NCBI GenBank assembly: GCA_036387315.1
Contig: DASVTY010000096.1
Location: 1 to 30,157 of the forward strand
Direction of reading: 5' to 3'
From: JALZCH01 sp036387315
GTDB lineage: Bacteria > Acidobacteriota > Blastocatellia > Pyrinomonadales > Pyrinomonadaceae
Length of the DNA stretch: 30,157 bases
Below are positions 23,204-30,157 of the stretch, in pieces; the first letter of the stretch is position 1; the number at the start of each line of letters is the position of its first letter. The notes beneath the pieces are model-generated. The model saw only the letters and a list, made by a program, of their open reading frames with translations, ran no database searches and was not told the origin of the DNA. Both the position numbers and the translations under genes were made by a program.

Positions 23204-25765
23204 ATGGAAACACTTTTAGAAAAAAATCAGGTAACGATTGAAGACGAGATGCGGCGTTCGTATCTCGATTACGCGATGAGCGTGATTATCGGGCGCGCTC
23301 TGCCCGACGTGCGCGACGGTTTAAAACCTGTTCACCGCCGCGTTTTGTGGGCGATGAACGAGCTTGGCAACCAGCATAACAAGGCTTATAAAAAGTCTGC
23401 GCGCGTCGTCGGCGATGTCATCGGAAAATATCACCCGCACGGCGACACCGCCGTTTACGACACGATTGTGCGTCTCGCGCAGGATTTTTCGATGCGCTAT
23501 ATGCTCGTTGACGGGCAGGGCAATTTCGGCTCGGTTGACGGCGACGCTCCGGCGGCAATGCGTTATACCGAAGTCCGTCTGCAAAAGCTCGCGTCGGAAG
23601 TTCTCGCCGACATTGAAAAGGAAACAGTTGATTTTCAGCCGAATTACGACGAATCTCTTTCGGAACCGACCGTTTTACCGACCAGAATTCCGAATCTTTT
23701 AATTAACGGTTCGGAAGGAATCGCCGTCGGAATGGCGACGAAAATTCCGCCGCACAATTTGGGCGAGATTTTGGACGCCACAATTACGCTCGTTAAAAAC
23801 CCGGACGTTTCAATCGACCAGCTTATGAAAATCGTTCCGGGACCGGATTTCCCGACCGGCGGTTTTATTTACGGACGCGAGGAAATTCACAACGCTTATC
23901 GTTTCGGACGCGGCATTCTGCAAATGCGCGCGAAAGCCGGAATTGACCGCATCGGGCGCGGCGACCGCGAAAAAGACGCGATTGTCATCACGGAAATTCC
24001 ATATCAGCTAAACAAAGCGCGTTTGATTGAAAAAATCGCCGAGCTTGTTAACGAAAAACGGCTTGAAGGAATTTCCGAGTTGCGCGACGAATCCAACCGC
24101 GAAGGAATGCGAATCGTTATTGAGCTAAAGCGTGATGCGATTCCGCAAGTTGTTCTTAATAAACTTTATAAACTGACGCCGATGCAGTCGTCGTTCGGCA
24201 TTATCAATCTGGCAATCGTCAACGGACAGCCGCGCGTGTTGAATTTAAAACAAATGCTCGAAGCGTTTGTTGATTTCCGCCGCGAAGTCATTCGCCGCCG
24301 CACCGAATACGATTTACGCAAAGCGCAGGCGCGCGCTCACGTTTTGGAAGGCTTGAACAAAGCGATTGACGCGCTCGATTTTATCGTGCCGCTGATTCGC
24401 AACTCGCGTTCTCTGGACGAAGCCAAAGCGTGGCTGACGGGCAACACCGAAACTTTGCGCGAGCAAAAAACGTGGAAAGGCGCGCCCGCCGACAAAACGC
24501 TTGCCGGTTTCCTGAAAGACCTCGAAACGGCAATGAAACGTCTGCAATTTTCTGACATTCAGGCGCAGGCGATTCTCGATTTACAGCTTCGCCGCTTGTC
24601 GGCTTTAGAGCGTCAAAAAATCATTGACGAATTGGAAAATCTCTTGAAGTTGATTGCCGAACTCGAAGCGATTCTGGCGAACGAACAGCTTTTGCGACAA
24701 GTCATCATTAAAGAGCTTGAAACAATTCGCAAAGATTTCGCCGACAAACGCCGAACGGAAATTGTTGACGCCGGAATCGAGATTCGGATTGAAGATTTGA
24801 TTGCCGACGAAGACGTGGCGATTACGGTCACAAACGCCGGTTACATCAAACGAACGCCGGTTTCGATTTACTCCAAACAACATCGCGGCGGAGTCGGACG
24901 GCGCGGGCAGCAGACGAAAAACGAGGACATCGTTCAGCATCTGTTCGTAGCCTCGACGCACGCTTACATTATGATGTTCACCGACGACGGGCGCGTCTTT
25001 AAAATGAAAGTCCACGAGCTGCCCGACGCTCCGCCGACCGCGCGCGGGAAAGCGATTGTTAATTTGATTAACATTCCTTCCGAGCGAAAAGTTGTCGGCG
25101 TGATACCAATCCGCGATTTTTCGGAAGAAAAATACGTGATGATGGTGTCGCGTCAGGGCGTGATTAAGAAAACCTCGCTCGCCGATTTCCAAAACATCCG
25201 CGCCAACGGCATCAACTGCGCCAATATTGACGACGGCGATGAGCTTTTGGACGTAGTTTTCACCGACGGCAATTGTCAGATTTTCATCGCCACAAACGGC
25301 GGAATGGCAATTCGCTTTGACGAATCCGATGTCCGCCCGATGGGACGCGCCGCCCGCGGAGTGCGCGGAATAAACTTGAGAAAAGGCGATTTCGTCGTCT
25401 CGGTCTGCGCGGTTTCTAAAGACGGCGAAGCGAAAATGCTCTCGATTTCCGAACAAGGCTTCGGCAAACAAACGCAGGTCAAAAACTACCGCCTCCAAAC
25501 GCGCGGCGGCTTTGGCGTAATCAATATGAAAACGACCAATAAAACCGGCAAAGTCGTCGCCGTCTTCCCGCTCGAAGACGAATCGGAAGTAATGATTATC
25601 ACCGAACAAGGCAAACTAATCCGGCTTGACGCGAATAAAATCCGCCAAACCGGGCGTAGCGCCCAAGGCGTCACGCTGATTAAAACCGGCGATGACGACA
25701 AGGTAACAAGCGCCTCGCTTTTGAGCATTTCGGATGAGGAAGAAGTTGCTCCGGCTGAAAGTTAA
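23204..25765 (+). CDS. gyrA: DNA gyrase subunit A
   Basis: The breakage-reunion subunit of gyrase; with GyrB it introduces negative supercoils using ATP. 853 residues, full length. The N-terminal winged-helix domain has RALPDVRDGLKPVHRR and the catalytic Tyr121 in MRYTEVRL. The quinolone region reads HPHGDTAVYD, with Thr82 at the E. coli Ser83 position and Asp86 at Asp87. A GyrA-box-like QHRGGVG is at residues 559-565 (consensus QRRGGKG), which marks it as GyrA rather than ParC. The six-bladed C-terminal pinwheel follows. It has its own promoter, a long leader and a terminator, and is not next to gyrB here. Confidence 0.96.
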   Translation: METLLEKNQVTIEDEMRRSYLDYAMSVIIGRALPDVRDGLKPVHRRVLWAMNELGNQHNKAYKKSARVVGDVIGKYHPHGDTAVYDTIVRLAQDFSMRYMLVDGQGNFGSVDGDAPAAMRYTEVRLQKLASEVLADIEKETVDFQPNYDESLSEPTVLPTRIPNLLINGSEGIAVGMATKIPPHNLGEILDATITLVKNPDVSIDQLMKIVPGPDFPTGGFIYGREEIHNAYRFGRGILQMRAKAGIDRIGRGDREKDAIVITEIPYQLNKARLIEKIAELVNEKRLEGISELRDESNREGMRIVIELKRDAIPQVVLNKLYKLTPMQSSFGIINLAIVNGQPRVLNLKQMLEAFVDFRREVIRRRTEYDLRKAQARAHVLEGLNKAIDALDFIVPLIRNSRSLDEAKAWLTGNTETLREQKTWKGAPADKTLAGFLKDLETAMKRLQFSDIQAQAILDLQLRRLSALERQKIIDELENLLKLIAELEAILANEQLLRQVIIKELETIRKDFADKRRTEIVDAGIEIRIEDLIADEDVAITVTNAGYIKRTPVSIYSKQHRGGVGRRGQQTKNEDIVQHLFVASTHAYIMMFTDDGRVFKMKVHELPDAPPTARGKAIVNLINIPSERKVVGVIPIRDFSEEKYVMMVSRQGVIKKTSLADFQNIRANGINCANIDDGDELLDVVFTDGNCQIFIATNGGMAIRFDESDVRPMGRAARGVRGINLRKGDFVVSVCAVSKDGEAKMLSISEQGFGKQTQVKNYRLQTRGGFGVINMKTTNKTGKVVAVFPLEDESEVMIITEQGKLIRLDANKIRQTGRSAQGVTLIKTGDDDKVTSASLLSISDEEEVAPAES

Positions 25766-25781
25766 ACAAGTCTCACAAATT

Positions 25782-25825
25782 AAACAGAAAAAGCCGATTT
25801 AAAATTAAATCGGCTTTTTCTGTTT
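25782..25825. terminator. Bidirectional terminator between gyrA and the pectate-lyase-like gene
   Basis: A perfect 19-bp stem (25782-25800 with 25807-25825) with a six-base loop and runs of A5 and T5 inside the arms. It ends gyrA on the plus strand. The stop codon of the minus-strand gene (25824-25826) lies in its foot, so it also serves that gene. Confidence 0.9.
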
Positions 25826-27536
25826 ATAAGCATTCCCAACGTCCGTTAATGAACATTGCCGGAGCGCCTTGACCGCCGCCGGTGCATTGTGAATTGCGGC
25901 GGCAATCTGCGCAGAAGAGCATTGTGCCGTTGTTTGAATTGCGCGGCAGTTCGTTGCTGCGGAAAGTCGGCATTTGGACTTCGCTGCCCAAAACCATCGG
26001 TCTGCCCGGAACAGTCTGATTGGTCGGCTGTCCGGTAGCGAACATTATTTTTCCGCCGATGAAATTTGACTGATTTCCTGCGGTTTGGCAGCCCAGAATA
26101 TAGCCGTCGTAACAAAAACGGTCGCCGGTCGAATAGACTTCTACATCATTATTCAGACGGACGCTTCCAGCGCTGTATAGATTTCCGGTTGAGACGAGCA
26201 TCCGGCGTCCTTTTATTTCCAGCGGCTCGCCGAAAATGTTGTTGATGAGCGTGATCGGATACGACAAGTTGCCTGCACCCTGAAGCTCGCCGAAAACCAG
26301 CGAGCGAGTCATTCCTTCAGTTTGACTTCCGATAATCGTTAGATTTCCGTTCTCGATGATGTGCAGAAAATCGCCGCCCTTAACGCCCGCGCCCGCGCCT
26401 CCCGGAACGCCGGAAAAAGTCTCGGCGATGCTGACCATTCCTGCTCGATAAATATAAATGCCGTCGGCGCGGTTTGTCGCCGTTTTGGGCGGCGCCTGGA
26501 AAAAGCTGCCTTCGATTTTCCAATCCGTATTCCAAATATCAACCCAGATTCCGGCGTCAGTGTTGTAGAGAAAGCGCGAATCGCGCACTTTGATGAAATC
26601 AAACTGCCAAGCGGTTCCGGGAGCGTGGATAGCGTGGGCGTAAAAGCCGCGATAGAATTTATTAAAGGTGACGCGCTCGATGAAAAAATCCTGACTCGTT
26701 AAATTCGTGCCGACCGCTTCGATTCCGTAAGTTTTATCTTGACTGTTGGCGAAAAGCTCGATGTCGCGAATGGCGACTCGTTCGGTGCATTCGCCGATTC
26801 GGAAAATGGCTGCGTTCGTTACGCCCGGAGCGAGCGAAATACGCGAAGGACTGCGTTGATTGACGTTGTTAATCGCAGCACCCGTCAGAATCGAGCCGAC
26901 GCCTTCGATTGTGACGCCCGGCGGAAGCGTGATGCCTTTGTAATTCGGAACTTTCCCGACTGAGTAATCGCCTTCGGGAAACCGCAAAGTTCCGCCGCCG
27001 CCGCGCGAGGCGATAAACGCGAGCGCCGAGCGAATTGCAACCGTATCATCGGTTTGCCCGTCGCCTTTCGCGCCGAAATCTCTGACGTTGTAAAACCCGG
27101 CGGTTAACGCATCAGGATTTACAATCCAGTTATAAGTGATTTTTCCGGCGAAACGGTCGGCTTGAAACGAGAGCTGATAGATTTTATCTTCGCCCGTGAA
27201 ACACCATTTGTAATTGTTTTCATCGGCATTGACGGTCGCCGTAGTTGCCGAAGCGGATCGCACGGCTGGCGCGCCGCTGCAAGAACCCAGACGCATCGGG
27301 GTCGCGGGATTTAAATCGGTAATCGTGATTTGCGTGGCTGGCGGGACATAGCGCGTGGCGCACGTTCCGCCTTGCGGAATATGCACATCAACAGCGTCGA
27401 GAAAAATGTTGTAGCCCTCGAAACGATTTACGCCTTGCTGTTGCATTTCCGGCGTTTCGGCGAAAGTCGGCGCATTCGATTGGGAAAAATTGACGATGAT
27501 AAAAAGGCAAAAAACAATTGTCAGCAAGATTCTCAT
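25824..27536 (-). CDS. Secreted pectate-lyase-fold (right-handed beta-helix) protein
   Basis: A 570-residue exported protein. The signal peptide is a hydrophobic run LLTIVFCLFIIVNF ending near FAET. Residues around 150-200 carry the Pectate_lyase_3 opening (VRDFGAKGDGQTDDTVAIRSALAF, then GGTLRFPEGDY and GVTIEGVGSI), followed by a parallel beta-helix of about 350 residues. The N-terminal 130 residues form a beta-rich domain with Cys pairs (GTCATRY; LGSCSGAP). The C terminus has a Cys cluster CADCRRNSQC. No polygalacturonase catalytic Asp cluster was identified, so carbohydrate binding or lyase activity is a guess. The start at 27536 opens the signal peptide; an ATG at 27566 is the alternative. 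Confidence 0.8.
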   Translation of the reverse strand: MRILLTIVFCLFIIVNFSQSNAPTFAETPEMQQQGVNRFEGYNIFLDAVDVHIPQGGTCATRYVPPATQITITDLNPATPMRLGSCSGAPAVRSASATTATVNADENNYKWCFTGEDKIYQLSFQADRFAGKITYNWIVNPDALTAGFYNVRDFGAKGDGQTDDTVAIRSALAFIASRGGGGTLRFPEGDYSVGKVPNYKGITLPPGVTIEGVGSILTGAAINNVNQRSPSRISLAPGVTNAAIFRIGECTERVAIRDIELFANSQDKTYGIEAVGTNLTSQDFFIERVTFNKFYRGFYAHAIHAPGTAWQFDFIKVRDSRFLYNTDAGIWVDIWNTDWKIEGSFFQAPPKTATNRADGIYIYRAGMVSIAETFSGVPGGAGAGVKGGDFLHIIENGNLTIIGSQTEGMTRSLVFGELQGAGNLSYPITLINNIFGEPLEIKGRRMLVSTGNLYSAGSVRLNNDVEVYSTGDRFCYDGYILGCQTAGNQSNFIGGKIMFATGQPTNQTVPGRPMVLGSEVQMPTFRSNELPRNSNNGTMLFCADCRRNSQCTGGGQGAPAMFINGRWECL

Positions 27537-27623
27537 AATGTTTTCGGCGCTGAACATAAAACACAAATTTTGTGAAGATAAAGCTCAACTCGCTTTGTTT
27601 GATAAAATCTAAAACATAGTAAC

Positions 27624-27670
27624 AAAAAAAAAGACCGGAATTTCAATGCCGCTTGAAATTCCGGTCTTTT
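27624..27670 (-). terminator. Terminator of the ruvAB operon
   Basis: A perfect 18-bp stem (27629-27646 with 27653-27670) with loop TGCCGC. Read on the minus strand it is followed by nine T residues. It lies 19 bases after the ruvB stop. Confidence 0.93.
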
Positions 27671-27688
27671 AGAATTTACATTTGAATT

Positions 27689-28723
27689 TTACTCAAACAA
27701 AGGCTGGCTGACAGTCGGCATATTCACGCCGAAATGCTCATAAGCAAGTCTGGTTACAAGTCGTCCGCGCGGAGTGCGGTTTAAAAAGCCGGTTTGAATC
27801 AAATAAGGCTCGATGATTTCTTCAATCGAATCTTTTTCCTCGTGAATCGAAGCCGAAATCGTGCCGAGTCCGACCGGACCGCCGTCGAATTTTTCGATAA
27901 TTGTCAGCAGCAGTTTGCGGTCAATTTCGTCTAAACCGTAAGTATCAACTTCCATTCGGTTGAGCGCGTCCATTGCGACTTCTTCCGTGATTTTGCCTTC
28001 GTAATCAACTTCGGCGTAATCGCGGACGCGGCGCAGCAGGCGGTTGGCGATACGCGGAGTTCCGCGCGCCCGACGAGCGATTTCACGCGCGCCTTTTTCT
28101 TCGACCTCGACGTTTAAAATTCCAGCCGAACGCAGAATAATTGTCTGCAAATCATCAATCGGATAAAAATCGAGGTGAAAAAGAATCCCGAAACGCCCGC
28201 GCAAAGGCGCTGTAATCAAACCCGGTCTGGTCGTCGCGCCGACGAGCGTAAATTTCGGCAATTCCAATTTAATCGAGCGCGCCGCAGTTCCCTGCCCGAT
28301 CATAATGTCGAGATTGTAATCTTCCATTGCCGGATACAAAATCTCTTCAATCGCCGGGTTCATACGATGAATCTCATCAATAAACAGCACATCGCCTTCC
28401 TGTAAATTTGTCAGTAAAGCCGCCAGATCGCCGCTTTTTTCGATCACGGGTCCGGCGGTCGAATGAAGCTGCGCGCCCATTTCGTTGGCTACGATTTGAG
28501 AAAGCGTTGTTTTTCCGAGTCCCGGCGGACCTGTCAGCAAAACGTGATCGAGCGCTTCGCGGCGCATTTTCGCCGCTTTGAGGAAAACTCCGAGATTATC
28601 TTTGACCTTTTTCTGACCGATGTATTCGCCGAGACGAGTCGGGCGCAAACTGAGTTCGATATTCGCCTCGTCGTCCTGCTGTAATCGGTCGCGGTTGTCG
28701 TTTAATTCGTATTCGTTAGTCAT
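27689..28723 (-). CDS. ruvB: Holliday junction branch migration helicase RuvB
   Basis: The AAA+ motor of the RuvAB complex that drives branch migration of Holliday junctions in recombinational repair. 344 residues, normal length. It has the N-terminal LRPTRLGEYIGQKKVKDNL, Walker A GPPGLGKTT, Walker B FIDEIHRM, sensor GATTRPGLI, arginine-finger region PLRGRFGI, and the C-terminal winged helix ending NRTPRGRLVTRLAYEHFG. It starts one base after the ruvA stop, so the two are co-translated. RuvC is not in the window. Confidence 0.97.
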   Translation of the reverse strand: MTNEYELNDNRDRLQQDDEANIELSLRPTRLGEYIGQKKVKDNLGVFLKAAKMRREALDHVLLTGPPGLGKTTLSQIVANEMGAQLHSTAGPVIEKSGDLAALLTNLQEGDVLFIDEIHRMNPAIEEILYPAMEDYNLDIMIGQGTAARSIKLELPKFTLVGATTRPGLITAPLRGRFGILFHLDFYPIDDLQTIILRSAGILNVEVEEKGAREIARRARGTPRIANRLLRRVRDYAEVDYEGKITEEVAMDALNRMEVDTYGLDEIDRKLLLTIIEKFDGGPVGLGTISASIHEEKDSIEEIIEPYLIQTGFLNRTPRGRLVTRLAYEHFGVNMPTVSQPLFE

Positions 28724-28724
28724 T

Positions 28725-29345
28725 TTATTTCGATAAATTTCTTAAACTTCTTCTAAGCAACGCCTGAACAGAGATTTCACCGCCGTCGGACATTGCGGTT
28801 TTCAAAGCGCGGTCAGCGACGGGTTTGGCATAGCCGAGACTTATTAAGGCTTCAAGCGCGTCGTCGTAAACCGTATCGAGCGAAGGTTTCGCAGCTTTCC
28901 CGTTTCCAGCGGCGATTGCTTCATCGAGCGCAGGCGACGAAACCTGCAAAATCTTATCGCGCAATTCAATCACCAAACGCTCGGCGGTTTTGCGTCCGAT
29001 GCCGGGAACGCTCGTTAAGCGCGCTAAATTATTGGTGCGAATCGCGCCCGCAATTTCATCGGCGTTCATTGACGAGAGCATTGCAATCGCAGATTTTGTG
29101 CCGATGCCGGAAACCGAAATCAGCAGTGTAAATAACTCGCGCTCGCGTCCGGTTTGAAAACCGTAAAGCTGTAGAGCCTCCTCGCGGACGTGCGTATAAA
29201 TCCGCAGCGAAACGTCCGAGCCGGTTTCGCCCAATTCGTAGGCGGTCGAAAGCGGAATTGTGACTTCGTAGCCGACGCCGCCGATGTCAATTACAACGGA
29301 CGTTGCTCCTTTTAACAATAATTTGCCTGATAAATGTGCAATCAT
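28725..29345 (-). CDS. ruvA: Holliday junction DNA-binding protein RuvA
   Basis: Binds the four-way junction as a tetramer and docks RuvB rings. 206 residues, standard length. The N-terminal OB fold (MIAHLSGKLL, VVIDIGGVGYEVTIP) is followed by two helix-hairpin-helix motifs: LLISVSGIGTKSAIAML and RLTSVPGIGRKTAERLVIEL. A flexible linker then leads to domain III (LDTVYDDALEALISLGYAKPVADRAL), which contacts RuvB. First gene of ruvAB; its promoter is somewhere in the 197-base gap shared with divergent rex but no good hexamer pair was found. Confidence 0.97.
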   Translation of the reverse strand: MIAHLSGKLLLKGATSVVIDIGGVGYEVTIPLSTAYELGETGSDVSLRIYTHVREEALQLYGFQTGRERELFTLLISVSGIGTKSAIAMLSSMNADEIAGAIRTNNLARLTSVPGIGRKTAERLVIELRDKILQVSSPALDEAIAAGNGKAAKPSLDTVYDDALEALISLGYAKPVADRALKTAMSDGGEISVQALLRRSLRNLSK

Positions 29346-29387
29346 TTTTTAGTTTTGATGTGATTTTATATAAACAAGTTGACATCT

Positions 29388-29415
29388 TTGTTTCACAAAC
29401 GCAACTTGTTTCACA
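29388..29415. repeat. Two direct copies of TTGTTTCACA between ruvA and rex
   Basis: TTGTTTCACA occurs at 29388-29397 and 29406-29415, 18 bases apart, so both fall on nearly the same DNA face. TTCACA is the half-site of Rex operators (TTGTGAA-type palindromes), and a further TTCACAA overlaps the rex -35. No full Rex palindrome is present. It could be an operator for rex, ruvA or both. Confidence 0.4.
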
Positions 29416-29490
29416 GATTAAATTATAACTCACCGGACACTTTACAGCAACGCCCAAAAGCGTTAAAACATCATTTGGTTATCGCCTTTT

Positions 29491-29519
29491 TTCACAAGCG
29501 AGCGGATTCAAGTTATAAT
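29491..29519 (+). promoter_or_regulatory. Strong sigma-70 promoter of rex
   Basis: TTCACA (29491-29496), 17 bases, then a perfect TATAAT (29514-29519). The predicted start is near 29526, leaving a leader of only about 17 bases. The -35 hexamer is itself a Rex half-site, allowing autorepression. Confidence 0.7.
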
Positions 29520-29542
29520 CTCCCATTGAATCTATATTTGAA

Positions 29543-30157
29543 ATGAAAACGGAAAAGATTTCTGAACTAACTACCAATCGCCTCAGCGTTTACCTGCGCT
29601 GTCTTAATCAGCTCGCAGAGGAAGGAATCAAAACAATTTCATCCGAGGCTCTGGCAAAAAAATTTCACCTCAATTCGGCGCAGATTCGCAAAGATTTGGC
29701 GTATTTCGGCGAATTCGGCGTCCGCGGCGTCGGCTATTACGTTGACGATTTGCGCCGGACTTTGACTAAAATTCTCGGATTGGATAAAGAGCATCGCGTA
29801 GGGATTATCGGTGCCGGGCGGCTCGGAACGGCGCTCGCGGATTATTACGGTTTTAAACAATCTAATTTCCACGTCGTCGCGCTGTTTGATTCGAGCCGCG
29901 AAAAAGTCGGGCAGAAAATCGGGCGCTCGGAGTGTCCGGTTTACGATTTTCTGGATTTTGAGCGCATAGCGCGCGAAAACGGAATTGATGTCGCAGTGAT
30001 TACCGTTCCAGCCGAGAAAGCGCAGACGGTTTTCGACACGGTTGCCGAAACCGGCGTCAAAGCAGTTTTAAATTTCGCGCCCGTGCCGCTTCAGCCGCAC
30101 CCGGAAGTAAAATTAAAAACCGTTGATCTAACCATCTCGCTCGAAGGCTTGTCGTAT
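29543..30157 (+). CDS. rex: Redox-sensing transcriptional repressor Rex (3' end beyond window)
   Basis: A dimeric repressor that senses the NADH/NAD+ ratio and controls respiration and fermentation genes. 205 codons are visible and the frame runs off the right edge with probably only a few residues missing (the family ends near SLEGLSYFL). The N-terminal winged helix has RLSVYLRCLNQL and NSAQIRKDLAYFGEFGVRGVGY. The Rossmann domain has VGIIGAGRLGTAL (GxGxxG-type NADH site) and ends AVLNFAPVPL. No strong ribosome binding site before ATG 29543. Divergent from ruvA. Confidence 0.95.
   Translation, partial: MKTEKISELTTNRLSVYLRCLNQLAEEGIKTISSEALAKKFHLNSAQIRKDLAYFGEFGVRGVGYYVDDLRRTLTKILGLDKEHRVGIIGAGRLGTALADYYGFKQSNFHVVALFDSSREKVGQKIGRSECPVYDFLDFERIARENGIDVAVITVPAEKAQTVFDTVAETGVKAVLNFAPVPLQPHPEVKLKTVDLTISLEGLSY

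Noticed and set aside
24605..25609. A 334-codon open frame antisense to gyrA
   Set aside because: It lies entirely opposite gyrA, whose identity is certain. Its composition (Asn, Phe, Arg-rich) is what GC-skewed reverse frames give, and it has no ribosome binding site or family features.
23204..25765. ParC instead of GyrA
   Set aside because: A GyrA-box-like QHRGGVG and a full six-blade C-terminal region favour GyrA; overall N-terminal wording also matches GyrA.

Overview
The window is 30 kb of a bacterial chromosome of roughly balanced GC. The native genes favour GCG, CGC, GAA and AAA codons. The gene mix (a split GcvPA/GcvPB glycine decarboxylase, a Rex redox repressor, a CSLREA-type beta-helix protein, zinc-ribbon/NHL proteins, several secreted hypotheticals, a PASTA-less serine/threonine kinase) resembles Acidobacteriota, particularly Blastocatellia/Pyrinomonadaceae. 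That placement is inference from gene content; no rRNA or tRNA is present to settle it.

Layout. 1-2240: a secreted prolyl oligopeptidase closed by a strong bidirectional hairpin terminator. 2298-5700: an AT-rich accessory (defence) island. On the minus strand it holds a DNA methyltransferase cut off right after its SAM-binding motif, a 102-aa orphan, a 308-aa protein with a possible restriction-endonuclease-like core, and the last 58 codons of what looks like a TdeIII-type restriction enzyme. Between these, on the plus strand and behind its own promoter, sits a translationally coupled pair: a TIR-like protein and a two-TM macro-domain protein. This pair matches the type II Thoeris anti-phage architecture (ThsB/ThsA). 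5709-9350: a zinc-ribbon/NHL membrane protein coupled to an HExxH metalloprotease-like protein, a small hypothetical, and a YflT-like general-stress glycine-zipper protein with a palindrome upstream.

9349-15473: a six-gene glycine cleavage operon on the minus strand, gcvT - zinc ribbon - gcvH - gcvPA - Tat-exported class V aminotransferase-like protein - gcvPB. It ends at a 16-bp perfect terminator stem. A perfect 23-bp inverted repeat lies between gcvH and gcvPA and covers an in-frame upstream ATG of gcvPA. GcvT, GcvH and GcvPA/PB together form the glycine cleavage system (T, H and P proteins); the L protein (lipoamide dehydrogenase) is not here. 15576-21166 (plus): an HhH-GPD DNA glycosylase, a CSLREA beta-helix surface protein, a small secreted helical protein and a membrane serine/threonine kinase. 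21163-22912 (minus): an overlapping three-gene operon, PilZ protein - small CxxC protein - PlsC acyltransferase.

22964-25825: gyrA, with a near-consensus promoter, a leader of about 205 nt and a bidirectional terminator. 25824-29345 (minus): a secreted pectate-lyase-fold protein, then the ruvA-ruvB Holliday junction operon with its terminator. 29491-end: rex, with a near-consensus promoter, running off the right edge.

The most interesting content is the type II Thoeris-like pair lodged between remnants of restriction-modification genes. No CRISPR array, IS element, tRNA or rRNA was found.
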